From assembly GCA_964344765.1 (NCBI GenBank), contig CAYFOM010000037.1, positions 1 to 47,996 of the forward strand: 47,996 nucleotides of DNA. The letters are read 5' to 3'. The DNA is from JACNIZ01 sp964344765 (lineage in GTDB: Bacteria > Planctomycetota > UBA1135). Below are positions 16,697 to 25,845 of this stretch, piece after piece (the first letter of the stretch is position 1; each line of letters begins with the position of its first letter). Under the pieces are notes generated by a model, which saw only the letters and a program-made list of their open reading frames with translations, was not told where the DNA came from and searched no databases. The translations under genes and the position numbers were made by a program.

Positions 16697-18033
16697 GCCT
16701 CGAACAAGCGCCACCGCTGGGCATTCCCGCGCGCTTTTTCCTCACCGCACCGTTGGCCATCATCGCCGCCGGTATGGCGTTGCTGTTTATGGGCGACGGT
16801 CCGTTGGCGTCGCCGTGGTATCCGCAGGTGATGGCGTGGACGCACCTCGGCACGCTGGGTTTCTTGGCAATGGTGATGATCGGTGCGCTGTACCAAATGG
16901 TGCCGGTGGTCGCCGGGGCGCCGGTTCCGGGTGTGCGCTTGGCTTATGTGGTGCACGCGTTCCTGCTGATCGGTTTGGCTGCGCTGGCCATTGGATTCTT
17001 CGGTCAAGCCTCATCATCAATCTCTGCGGAAACTGCTGCGTCGGCAATGCGCGCGGCGATTCATAGCTTGATTGCTGCAAGTGCGCTATTTGTTGTTCCA
17101 GTTGCCTATGCGGTTGCCCGCGCCCCAATCCAAGACCAAACGGTGAGGGGAATGTGGTTGGCTCTAACTGGGTTTACCATTGGAGCTGCGTTCGGAGTTG
17201 TACTCGCCAATGGACACGCTGGCTCCGGCTTTCCACTGCAGCGCCCGCTGTTACTGAAGGTTCACTTCAACCTCGAACTCATTGTTTGGGTCGGCTCCTT
17301 GATCACCGCGGTGTCATGGCAAGTGGTGCCGATGTTCTACCTGACGCCGTCGGTGTCGACGCGTGCCAAGCGCCGCCAACTCGCACTTATTTGGATTAGC
17401 GTTGTTGCCCTGTTCGCCACCGCGTTTAAAAACCCGCCCATTCCGCATGTAGTGCTCTACGCCGCCGCCCCCGGAGCACTGGTGGTGTGGTTGATCCAAC
17501 CGCTGCAAACGCTGCGACTCATCCAAAAACGCAACCGTCCGCGCGCCGACGGCAGTCTGTTGTTTTGGCGCAGCGGATTGGTGGTTGCACTGCTGCTGAT
17601 TCCGCTTGGTTTGCTCGCGCATTTCAGCATCGATCAGCAATGGGCCATGCTGTGGGGCTGGTGGGCAATCTGGGGCTGGGCCGGCATGATCATCCACGGA
17701 ATGCTGACGCGCATCGTGCCGTTTTTGGTTTGGTTCCATCGCATGTCTCCGCACGTCGGGCTGCGGCCGGTGCCGTCGATGCGCGGCTTGTTGGCGCAAA
17801 ACCAAATCAAGTTGGGGTGGGGGCTGCACATGGCTTCGCTGTTGTTCGGCAGCCTGGCGATTCTGATGTCGCAAGGACCCGCGCCGGCCGACCAGCCGCT
17901 GGCCCACGCCAACGCGATGATGGTCACCGGATTGACCGGCGTGCTGCTGGCGGCAACCGGTGTGGTGTTGTTGGTTTCCCTGATCCACGTGCTGCGCCAG
18001 CAGCCGCCGCCCGACCCGGCGGCGTCGGCGTAG
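16678..18033 (+). CDS. Polytopic membrane protein resembling haem-copper oxidase subunit I / NnrS
   Basis: Integral membrane protein of 451 aa with about twelve hydrophobic segments. Histidines sit within or next to helices: WTHLGTLGFLAMVMIGALYQMVP, VVHAFLLIG, IHSLIAASAL, KVHFNLELIVWVGSL and MIIHGMLTRIVPFLVWFHRM. The first pattern recalls haem-liganding helices of cbb3-type and NorB subunits, but the full catalytic set cannot be confirmed by eye. The likely start is TTG at 16678, overlapping the regulator gene by 19 bp, which implies coupling. It may be a haem- or copper-dependent NO/oxygen-handling protein; the function is inferred from context. Confidence 0.65.
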   Translation: MQTAGLSLEQAPPLGIPARFFLTAPLAIIAAGMALLFMGDGPLASPWYPQVMAWTHLGTLGFLAMVMIGALYQMVPVVAGAPVPGVRLAYVVHAFLLIGLAALAIGFFGQASSSISAETAASAMRAAIHSLIAASALFVVPVAYAVARAPIQDQTVRGMWLALTGFTIGAAFGVVLANGHAGSGFPLQRPLLLKVHFNLELIVWVGSLITAVSWQVVPMFYLTPSVSTRAKRRQLALIWISVVALFATAFKNPPIPHVVLYAAAPGALVVWLIQPLQTLRLIQKRNRPRADGSLLFWRSGLVVALLLIPLGLLAHFSIDQQWAMLWGWWAIWGWAGMIIHGMLTRIVPFLVWFHRMSPHVGLRPVPSMRGLLAQNQIKLGWGLHMASLLFGSLAILMSQGPAPADQPLAHANAMMVTGLTGVLLAATGVVLLVSLIHVLRQQPPPDPAASA

Positions 18034-18091
18034 CAAACCACGGCTCGGCATTGCGGCGCAGCGCGGTGCCGTCGGCTAAACTGGCTGGAAG

Positions 18092-20812
18092 ATGAGCCGG
18101 ATTCGCCTCAGCCTGGACGGCAAGCAAGTCGAAGTCGACGCCAACACCACGTTGCTGCATGCAGCGCGGCAGCAGGGCATCGACATTCCGACGTTATGCC
18201 ACGATGACCGCCTCGACCCATACGGCGGTTGTCGCATGTGTTTGGTCGACGTCGACGGGGCGCCGCGACCGGTGCCGGCGTGCAAAACCAACTGCAGTGC
18301 CGACATGGAAGTCAGTACTTCCAGCGACGAGCTGCAACGCTTGCGCCGCACCATGCTCGATATGTTGTTGGCCGAGCACTACGAGGATGTCGGCGTCAAG
18401 CCGAACGAGTTGCAGCAGTTGGCGGCCGAGCATGATTTGCAGTCGCCGTCGCTGAAGTTGGGGCGGCGCGCGGCTTATGACGATCGCAATCAATGGATCG
18501 GTTTTAATCCCGGCGCGTGCATTTTGTGCGACCGCTGCGTGCGTTACTGCGAAGAAGTGATGCAGTGTTCGGCGTTGGAGCACGTCGGCCAGGGCAACGA
18601 TGCTGCGGTGCAGCCAACCGGGCGGCAGAGTTTTCTCGACACCACTTGTGAGTTGTGTGGCGGATGTGTGTCGACTTGCCCAACCGGCGCGTTGTATGAA
18701 AAGCAGGCGGTGGATTCTGCGTTGATTGAAGCCGGCCAAAGCGTGCAGCTCAGCGACGTGGCGATCGCCGATAGCGATTGTGAAAAAACGCGCAGTGTGT
18801 GCACCTTCTGCGGTGTGGGTTGCGTGTTGGATTTGAATTCCAAAGACGGCCAAGTCGTTAAGGTCACCACCGAAATTGGCGTTGGACCGAACGAGGGCAA
18901 CTTGTGCAATAAAGGCAAGTTTGCGTTTGAATTCATTCATCATTCCGATCGCCTAACCGAACCATTGGTGCGCGGCGCCGATGGTGAATTGCATCCGGCA
19001 ACTTGGGACGAAGCCCTTCAGCGCGTAGCCGACGGCATGACGTCGGTGAAAGAAAAGTACGGTGCGGACTCGTTGGCGTTTTTGGCGAGCAGTCGCTGCA
19101 CCAACGAAGACGTTTACATCTTGCAAAAAATTGCGCGCGCAGCGATCGGCACGAACAACGTGCATAGCTGCGCGGCGACGTGACACGCTCCGACTGTATA
19201 CGGCCTGGTCAGGTCGTTAGGAGCGGGCGCGATGACGAACTCGATTGCCGAGATCGAAGACACCGATTGCATGTTTGTGATCGGCAGTAATACCACCGAA
19301 GCGCATCCGGTGATTGCACTGCGCATGAAGAAGGCGTTGCGCCGCGGCGCGAAATTGGTGGTGGCTGATCCGCGAAAAACGTGGATGGCGCGGCATGCCG
19401 ATATTCACTTGCAGTTAACACCGGGCACCGACATTCCGTTGTTGTCGGCGATGGCAAATGTGATTTTGGAAGAAGGCTTGCAAGATCATGTTTACGTCGA
19501 AACGCTGACTGAAAACTTTGATGAATTCGCCGCCGCCGCTGCCGAGTGGCCGCCGGAACGCGCCGCTGAAGTTTGCGGCGTGCCGGCGGATTTGATTCGC
19601 GAAGCGGCGCGTATTTATGCCACCACCGAAAAGGCTGGCATTTACTACACGCTGGGAATTACCGAACACATCTGCGGAGTCGATAACGTGCGCGCGCTGT
19701 CGAACTTGGCGTTGATCACCGGTCACGTCGGGCGCGAGGCTGCCGGCGTCAATCCGTTGCGCGGTCAAAACAACGTGCAGGGTTGCAACGACATGGGCAA
19801 CAACCCGGTGTTCTTGCCGGGTTATCAGGCCGTTGATAACGACGACGAGCGACGCAAGTTTTCCGAGGCATGGGGCGTGGAGCTTTCCGACACGCCTGGC
19901 TTGCGCTTGGACCAAATGATGTCGGGCATGCACGACGACTCGGTCAAAGCCTTTTACATCATGGGTGAGGATCCGATTGTTTCGGAGCCCAATTGCTCGC
20001 ACGTGGAGAAGGGTTTTGAAAAGCTGGATTTCGTCGTCAGCCAAGACATTTTCCTGACCGAAACCGCGCGCGAGTACGCCGACGTGGTTCTGCCTTCGTC
20101 GTGCTTCGCCGAGAAGTCAGGCACCTTCACCAACTCGGAGCGGCGCGTGCAGCGCGTGCGCAAGGGCGTGGATCCGCCGGGCAACGCGCGTACTGACTTG
20201 CAAATCTTGATGGACGTCGCGCTTGCCCTCGGTCACGACTGGGGCGGCGATCATCCGGAGCAGGTTTGGGATGAAGTCGTCGCGCTGTGTCCAAAGTTCG
20301 CCGGCATCAACTACAAGCGTATTGATGAGATCGGTTTGCAATGGCCGTGCCCCGATACCGATCACCCCGGCACCAAATTCCTGCACGAGGGTGCGCCGTT
20401 ACGAGGCAAGGGTCTGCTGTACGCCGTCGACCACGTTCCACCTGGCGAGGAACCGTGCGGCGAATACCCAACTTTGCTGACCACCGGCCGCACGTTGTTC
20501 CACTACAACGCGGCAACCATGACCCGCCGCAGCCCCGGAAACGTGCAAAAACAACATTTGCCGTTTGTAGAGATTTCGCCGGAAGACGCGCGCGAATTCG
20601 GATTTGCCGATGGCGAAGTGATTCGCATGGAGTCGCGGCGTGGCAAGGTCGAAGTTTGTGCCGAAGTCACCGATCGCGTGCACCCGGGCGTGGTGTGGAT
20701 GGGCATGCATTACCCCGAAGCGCGCGCCAATTTGCTGACCAGCGACGCCAAGGATCCGGAGATCGGCGTGCCCGAATACAAGGTCACCGCGGTGCGCTTA
20801 AGCCCTGTCTGA
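18092..20812 (+). CDS. fdhF: Formate dehydrogenase alpha subunit, selenocysteine-containing
   Basis: Molybdenum/tungsten bis-pterin oxidoreductase of 906 aa, read through an in-frame TGA at 19181-19183 as selenocysteine (residue 364). An N-terminal 2Fe-2S domain has Cys36, 47, 50 and 64. Two ferredoxin clusters lie at Cys143-153 and Cys186-196, and the Mo-domain 4Fe-4S cluster at Cys237, 240, 244 and 272. The TGA falls in NNVHSCAAT-U-HAPTV, where E. coli FdhF has U140 followed by His. The second part begins in the same frame with MTNSIAEIEDTD and ends with a molybdopterin-dinucleotide-binding domain. The His-Cys3 cluster of NuoG-type N-termini is missing (AEHYEDVGVKPNE). It probably oxidises formate and transfers electrons to the NuoF-like subunit. 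Confidence 0.9.
19200..19217 (+). promoter_or_regulatory. Candidate SECIS hairpin in fdhF
   Basis: A 7-bp stem (19200-19206 with 19211-19217, one G-U pair) closes a GGUC loop that starts 23 nt after the UGA. The E. coli fdhF SECIS hairpin also has a GGUC apical loop. The conserved bulged U of the E. coli element is not obvious here. Confidence 0.65.
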
Positions 20813-20863
20813 GACGGGGCTAAGTCACCCTTGAACCCATCCATGCACTGCTAATATCGTCCC

Positions 20864-22720
20864 GTGGAGATTTCGGGCCCCCCGGTACTCGCGGTCACCG
20901 TCTTGCTCCTGATCCTGTTGGTCAAGGAAAAGGCGACGCTCGATGCAATCGGCATCGGTGTGCTGGTTGCATTGGTTGCAATCGGTGAGTGCCTGCGTGT
21001 ATTCGACAGCAGCTTCGATCCGGCCGAGAGTTTGCTGAGCGCCAAAGATGCGTTGAGCGGTTTCGGCAACAGCGCGGTGTTGACCATCGCTTCGCTGTAC
21101 GTGATCGGCGAAGGCCTGACCCGCACCGGCGCGGTGGAATTCATCGCTCGATGGGTGATGAGGTATGGCGCCAATAAAGAACGGCGCATGGTGTTTTTGG
21201 TCGCGCTGATCGCCGGTGTGCTGTCGGCGTTTTTGAACAACACCGGTGTGGTGGTGGTGTTCATCCCCATTCTGATCGGCATGGCCAAAGACACCGGGGT
21301 GGCGGCGTCGCGCTTGCTGATCCCGCTGGCTTATGCGTCGATCCTCGGCGGCATGGTCACGTTGGTGGGTACGTCTACCAACTTGCTGGTATCGGGTGTG
21401 GCCGAAGAAGCCGGCTACGCGCCGCTCGGCATGTTTGAAATGACCTCGGTCGGCAGTTTGATTCTGCTGGCCGGCGTGTTGTTCATTGCCGTTTTTGTGC
21501 GCCGTCTAATCCCCGAACGCCAATCGCTGTCGACGATGATGGCCGGCCCGGGCACGCGCGAATACGTCACCGAGCTGACCATCAGTCCGCAATCGCCACT
21601 GCTCGGCCGCCCTTACGACGACGTCTTCTCCGGCAGCCGCGCCGAACTGCTGTTCTTCGCCCGCGAAGACACGATGGTCATGCCGCCGTATACCGAGCAG
21701 AATATCGAAGAAGGCGACGTGATCATGCTGCGCGGTAACGTCGATACTTTGGCCGGCTTGCAGGATGAATTCGGCTTGCGCTTGCTGGCCGAATCGCGTT
21801 TTGATCCGAAGAGCATGCAGTTCTTCGAGCTGGCGCTGGCGCCGCACTCGTCGATCGTCGGCCGCACCGTCGGCGACGTACACCTGTGGCGCGATTACGG
21901 CGCCATTTTGGTCGCCGTGCTGCGCAATGGTCGTCACATTCGCGAGCGCGCATCCAAACAGGTGCTGCACGTCGGCGACTTGCTGTTGGTTTGCGGCGAC
22001 GATGAATCGCAAAACCGAATTCGTGCGCAAAACGACTTCTTCTTGCTTACCGGCGCACATGATTGGGTAGTGCTGCGCGGTAAGGCGCGCGTGGCCTTGG
22101 GCATTGTGCTCGGCGTCATGGTGGCCTTCGGCATGTGCTCGTTTGGCAACGTCGGTCACTTGCTGCCGGTGATTGCGTTGTTCGGCGCGCTGGCGATGGT
22201 GGCCAGTGGTTGTTTGACCACGCGCCGCGCCTATCAGTCGATCGACTGGCCGATTTTGATGTTCGTCGTCGGCACCATTGGTTTGGGTAAAGCGATGGAG
22301 CAGTCCGGAGCGGCGGCATTCCTGGCCGGCGGCATTGTGGATTCGCTGATTGGAATGGGGGCGGTGGCCGTTTTGGGCGGCTTGCTGGTGGTTTGCGGCG
22401 TGCTAACCAACTTCATCTCCAACCAGGCGGTGGCAGTGCTTTTGACGCCAATTGCAATTGGCGCGGCCAAACAAGTGGAAGAAGTTCAGGAATTAACTGC
22501 CGCCGAGTTCGATCCGATGCTGCGCGCCTTCATTCTGGCGGTAGCTTTCGGCTCGTCGATCAGCTTTGCCACGCCTGTGGGCCACCAGTCGAACCTAATG
22601 GTTTATGGGCCAGGCGGTTACAAGTTCGGCGACTTCATCAAGATGGGTGTGCCGGTGAGCATTTTGGTGCTGGTTCTGGCCTTCTTCGGCATTCCGCTGC
22701 TGACCGGGATGGGCTTCTAA
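20864..22720 (+). CDS. SLC13-family permease with TrkA-C domains
   Basis: Inner-membrane transporter of 618 aa of the divalent-anion/Na+ symporter (CitMHS/SLC13) type. Hydrophobic halves flank two cytoplasmic RCK/TrkA-C regulatory domains at roughly residues 220-380, seen as TELTISPQSPLLGRPYDDVF and ELALAPHSSIVGRTVGDVH starts. FLNNTGVVVVFIPI and GTSTNLLVSG are conserved substrate/sodium-site motifs, mirrored in the second half by TNFISNQAVAVLLTPIA and FATPVGHQSNLMVYG. The start is GTG at 20864. Substrates could be sulfate, dicarboxylate or another anion; anion supply for the nearby formate dehydrogenase is only a guess. Confidence 0.88.
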   Translation: MEISGPPVLAVTVLLLILLVKEKATLDAIGIGVLVALVAIGECLRVFDSSFDPAESLLSAKDALSGFGNSAVLTIASLYVIGEGLTRTGAVEFIARWVMRYGANKERRMVFLVALIAGVLSAFLNNTGVVVVFIPILIGMAKDTGVAASRLLIPLAYASILGGMVTLVGTSTNLLVSGVAEEAGYAPLGMFEMTSVGSLILLAGVLFIAVFVRRLIPERQSLSTMMAGPGTREYVTELTISPQSPLLGRPYDDVFSGSRAELLFFAREDTMVMPPYTEQNIEEGDVIMLRGNVDTLAGLQDEFGLRLLAESRFDPKSMQFFELALAPHSSIVGRTVGDVHLWRDYGAILVAVLRNGRHIRERASKQVLHVGDLLLVCGDDESQNRIRAQNDFFLLTGAHDWVVLRGKARVALGIVLGVMVAFGMCSFGNVGHLLPVIALFGALAMVASGCLTTRRAYQSIDWPILMFVVGTIGLGKAMEQSGAAAFLAGGIVDSLIGMGAVAVLGGLLVVCGVLTNFISNQAVAVLLTPIAIGAAKQVEEVQELTAAEFDPMLRAFILAVAFGSSISFATPVGHQSNLMVYGPGGYKFGDFIKMGVPVSILVLVLAFFGIPLLTGMGF

Positions 22721-22812
22721 CCTGCAGCGGCGGTGGACATCGCCGCGTTCCCACCCCATAAGGAGTAAAATCGACGGAACGCAATTCCGCGTCTCGTGTT
22801 TGTACACCCATC

Positions 22813-23619
22813 ATGCAAGCTGGACCTCTAGTCACTGTCGCCCTCGTCGGCGGTTTCGTTGCCGGAGCGCTGGGCGGGACCCTGTTTAGCCCCTCCTCCA
22901 ACGCCTCGACCGAGTCGCTGTTGCCCATCGAGGCAAGCGGAGACTCCACCAATGCCGAATACGAGCAGCGGCTTCAGAAGCTGGACGCGCAAAATGCTGC
23001 GCTGAACGCTTCGATTGAAGCATTGCGGGCATCGATTCGTGACATGGAAGGACGTCGCCCGGCTGGTCCGCCTGAGCGGGATCTTGCCGATCGTCGTCCG
23101 CTGTCGGCCATTGCCGATCCGGCCGAGCCGTTTAGTGCCGAGGAAGAAGAGCGCTTTGGTGCTTACCTCGCGCGCATCGAGCAGCAAAAGGAAGAGGAGC
23201 GCGAAGAGCGTCGTGCGCAGCAGCGTGAAGAGCGCATGGAACGGCGCATGGATCGCTACACCGAGGAGCTGGGCTTGGATGCTTATCAGCGCGAGCAAAT
23301 GTCGCGCGTGCTGACCGAGATGGATACTGAAATGTCGAATTACTGGACGCAAATGCGCGAGTCCGGAAGTTTCGATCGCACCGAAGTGCGCGCCGCGATG
23401 GATGATATGCGCACCAAGACTGAGGATCAGCTTGGTCAGTTCCTGACCACCACGCAGCTTGAGTCTTACTCAACGATGAGCACCGGTTTCGGTGGCTTCG
23501 GCCGTGACCGCGGTGGTCGTGATGGTGGCGGACGCGGCGACGGCGGTGGTCGTGGCGGTGACCGCGGTGGCAATTCAGGCGGTCCCGGTGGCGGCGGAAA
23601 TCGCGGCGGTGGTTTCTAG
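22813..23619 (+). CDS. Signal-anchored coiled-coil protein with RGG-like glycine-rich tail
   Basis: Unrecognised protein of 268 aa. A hydrophobic N-terminal segment (residues about 6-26, GG-rich) could be a signal anchor. Residues about 50-80 form a leucine/alanine heptad stretch. A highly charged Glu/Arg helical region follows (EEERFGAYLARIEQQKEEER in part), then a segment reminiscent of Spy/LTXXQ-type helical proteins (LGLDAYQREQMSRVL). The last 50 residues are a Gly/Arg/Asp-rich tail with repeated RGG and GGG. The exterior location and role are unknown. A strong terminator follows 21 bp after the stop, so it is a transcription-unit end. Confidence 0.75.
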   Translation: MQAGPLVTVALVGGFVAGALGGTLFSPSSNASTESLLPIEASGDSTNAEYEQRLQKLDAQNAALNASIEALRASIRDMEGRRPAGPPERDLADRRPLSAIADPAEPFSAEEEERFGAYLARIEQQKEEEREERRAQQREERMERRMDRYTEELGLDAYQREQMSRVLTEMDTEMSNYWTQMRESGSFDRTEVRAAMDDMRTKTEDQLGQFLTTTQLESYSTMSTGFGGFGRDRGGRDGGGRGDGGGRGGDRGGNSGGPGGGGNRGGGF

Positions 23620-23640
23620 AAACTAATTTCTACCGTTAAC

Positions 23641-23687
23641 ACGCCCCGCACTGTTTCATTTTGAGCAGTGCGGGGCGTCTTCTTTTT
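23641..23687 (+). terminator. Rho-independent terminator after the RGG-tail gene
   Basis: A perfect 13-bp inverted repeat (23641-23653 with 23666-23678) encloses a 12-nt loop. It is followed by CTTCTTTTT on the plus strand. Confidence 0.92.
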
Positions 23688-23793
23688 AGTATGAATTCTT
23701 ATTCATCTATGGCGGAGGGGATCCAGCGTTCCCGTTTAGGAATTCATCAACAACATCGTTGACGAAATAAACAATGAATGAAAAGATTGAATC

Positions 23794-25038
23794 ATGCAAC
23801 CATCTCTCCCCTTAGGTTTTTTACTTACTGCTTTTGCAACCTGTTCCCTTGCAGAAGCACAAACTGCGGACGTCAAGTACCGCTTTTACGGTCGCCCTCA
23901 CGCCGAGCTTGAAAAGGCGCGTTGCGTTGGCGACATTGACGGCGACGGTGGGGTGGACTTCCTCGCTGGTAGCGCGTGGGCTCCAAAGGTGGGCTCCGTC
24001 GGTTATGTGGCGTTGGTATCGGGCATGGATGGCTCGATCATTCGCGAACATTACGGCTTGGGTCCAAACGATCACTTCGGCTACGATTTTTGCGGCCTTC
24101 ATGACGTCACCGGCGATGGCATCGAAGAGTACGCAGTGACTGCACCTGGCCACATGACGGGTGGTGATCAAGGAACGGTTTACATCTACGATGGCGCAAC
24201 CGGCGATCAGTTGCGGGAAATACGCGACGTTTATGTGACCACTCGTTTAGGCGACGCTGTTGTCGGAGGTTCGGATTTCACCGGCGATGGCATTCCCGAC
24301 TTGGCGGTGGTCGCAACCAAAGCGAACACGATCAAAATTTATGACGGAGCCAACCTGCTTACCGTTGTGAGTCCGGCTCAGGTGCTCACCAACGTCCAAG
24401 GCAAGTCGGATGCCCCGCGCCCGCTCAATGCAATTGCTGATTTGACAGGCGATGGCGTTTCTGAGATCGCCTATGTAGATGGCAACTCGGTGCGGATTTG
24501 GAATCCCATTTCCGGCGCGGAAGTCTTTTATGACTTCCAAAACATCAGCTCGATTATGTCGATGGAAGACATGAATGGCGATGGCGTTCAAGAGTTCGCG
24601 CTGGGTGCAGGCGATGCTGGTGGGTATGACCAACCGCAAGGCATTGTTGCCGTTTGGGATGGCGCAACGCTGACCGAAAATTGGTACTACTACTGCTATT
24701 ACAACACTCCTGATGGAATTGGAGCGTGCATGGCAATGGTGGACGATATGGATGGTGACGGTTTCAAGGACATTGCTACCGGTCGGGGCAATCGCAGCAT
24801 TCTCGGTTTGAGTTCTGGCGCCGAGCTATTCGCATCGGTCTCTGGTGCGCGACTGGCTGCGGTGGATAGCCCGTTTTACTTGGAGAACAATGACTTTGGC
24901 GCCGACATTGAAAGCGGCGACCTCGATGGCGACGGCCAATTGGAGGTCATCATTGGCTGTCCGAAGGTGCACCATAAGTACGGAGGATTCTTGGACCTTT
25001 ACACTGGTGCATTAATCGTCGCCGACGTGAACCCTTAA
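23794..25038 (+). CDS. Secreted FG-GAP/VCBS repeat protein
   Basis: Predicted exported protein of 414 aa with a Sec signal peptide of about 22-24 residues ending near LAEAQ. At least seven calcium-binding-type repeats follow the pattern D-x-[D/N/T]-GDG-x-x-[D/E]: DIDGDGGVD, DVTGDGIEE, DFTGDGIPD, DLTGDGVSE, DMNGDGVQE, DMDGDGFKD and DLDGDGQLE. This predicts an integrin-alpha-like beta-propeller outside the cytoplasm. No enzymatic domain is visible. It is a single gene; its transcript appears to end at a hairpin within the convergent acyltransferase gene. Confidence 0.9.
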   Translation: MQPSLPLGFLLTAFATCSLAEAQTADVKYRFYGRPHAELEKARCVGDIDGDGGVDFLAGSAWAPKVGSVGYVALVSGMDGSIIREHYGLGPNDHFGYDFCGLHDVTGDGIEEYAVTAPGHMTGGDQGTVYIYDGATGDQLREIRDVYVTTRLGDAVVGGSDFTGDGIPDLAVVATKANTIKIYDGANLLTVVSPAQVLTNVQGKSDAPRPLNAIADLTGDGVSEIAYVDGNSVRIWNPISGAEVFYDFQNISSIMSMEDMNGDGVQEFALGAGDAGGYDQPQGIVAVWDGATLTENWYYYCYYNTPDGIGACMAMVDDMDGDGFKDIATGRGNRSILGLSSGAELFASVSGARLAAVDSPFYLENNDFGADIESGDLDGDGQLEVIIGCPKVHHKYGGFLDLYTGALIVADVNP

Positions 25039-25059
25039 CCGACTGCCTCGCCCAGCGGC

Positions 25060-25842
25060 TTAACTCGCCGCTTTGATTTCGCCCATCGGGCGATACATCT
25101 TGCTCACCGCTGACTCCAAGTCAGCGGTGAGTTTTTTTCTGCTCTCGCAAATGATCGGCTCACCGAAGGTCAGGCTTACTTGGATGGGGCGGCCAAATAT
25201 TCTTTGCCACAGACTGACGCCGGTTCCGCGTTTGCGGGCGGCTTTGGCGCGCATCAGGCGCATCGCATGAGTGCCGAGTCCGGAGCCGTCGTTCCACGTG
25301 ACCTCGGCGAGGTCATAGTGAATGGCGGCCGGAATGCAGGGAGTGCCGAGTTCAGCGGCGCCGGCAAGTAGCGAGCTTTTGAACTTACTCAGTTCTTTTC
25401 CATTGCCACAGCCACCTTCGGGGAACATGGAAATAGTTAAGCCGGCAGCGAGGTAATCGCGAAGCTCGGCGGCCAGACGGTGGGCATCGCGTCGTGATTC
25501 GCGGTTGATAAACATGGTTCCGGCAATGCGGAAGCAAAAACCGAGGAAGGGTAGTTTGGATAGCTCCTTCTTAGCGATTTGGTTCGACGTGCAGGATGAA
25601 CCCATCACGCAGATATCTAACCAGGTGACGTGATTGCTAACGGTAAAGCTGCCGCGCGGCGGACGCTTGCCGTCGACCTTTAGTTTGATGCCGAGGGTAA
25701 AGAGGATGCCCTTCGACCAAATGCGCGTTGCCCACGCGCCGATTTTCATTTGGCGAATGCTTGAGCCTATACCAAAAACTGCGGCCCCCATGAGAAGGAG
25801 GCCGCAGATTAAGGTCCAAACTAAGGCTAAGCCTAGTCGCAT
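25060..25842 (-). CDS. plsC: 1-acyl-sn-glycerol-3-phosphate acyltransferase (PlsC family)
   Basis: Membrane-associated acyltransferase of 260 aa. An N-terminal hydrophobic segment is at residues 3-28. The catalytic HX4D motif is NHVTWLD (His71, Asp76), and the substrate-binding FPEGG is at about 140-144, as usual in lysophosphatidate acyltransferases of phospholipid synthesis. Its ATG is three bases after the pntB stop on the same strand, so it is the last gene of the pnt transcript. The codons near its 3' end also form a terminator-like hairpin for the opposite strand. Confidence 0.9.
   Translation of the reverse strand: MRLGLALVWTLICGLLLMGAAVFGIGSSIRQMKIGAWATRIWSKGILFTLGIKLKVDGKRPPRGSFTVSNHVTWLDICVMGSSCTSNQIAKKELSKLPFLGFCFRIAGTMFINRESRRDAHRLAAELRDYLAAGLTISMFPEGGCGNGKELSKFKSSLLAGAAELGTPCIPAAIHYDLAEVTWNDGSGLGTHAMRLMRAKAARKRGTGVSLWQRIFGRPIQVSLTFGEPIICESRKKLTADLESAVSKMYRPMGEIKAAS
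25103..25138 (+). terminator. Rho-independent terminator inside the plsC coding sequence
   Basis: A perfect 12-bp inverted repeat (25103-25114 with 25120-25131), 5-nt loop TCCAA, then seven T residues on the plus strand at 25132-25138. It lies about 65 bp after the FG-GAP gene stop but inside the last codons of plsC on the minus strand. Read from the minus strand it lacks a following U-tract, so it should stop only rightward transcription. Confidence 0.85.
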
Positions 25843-25845
25843 TCA

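Noticed and set aside
17314..18051. Long Arg/Gln/His-rich open frame antisense to the oxidase-like gene
   Set aside because: Composition typical of shadow frames; the sense frame has clear membrane segments.
18092..20812. Two separate genes, or a pseudogene with a nonsense mutation, at the formate dehydrogenase locus
   Set aside because: Both parts are in the same frame, the TGA is exactly at the Sec position, and a SECIS-like hairpin follows.
20801..20821. Intrinsic terminator over the fdhF stop codon
   Set aside because: A 9-bp hairpin with a 3-nt loop can form, but no T-tract follows on either strand.
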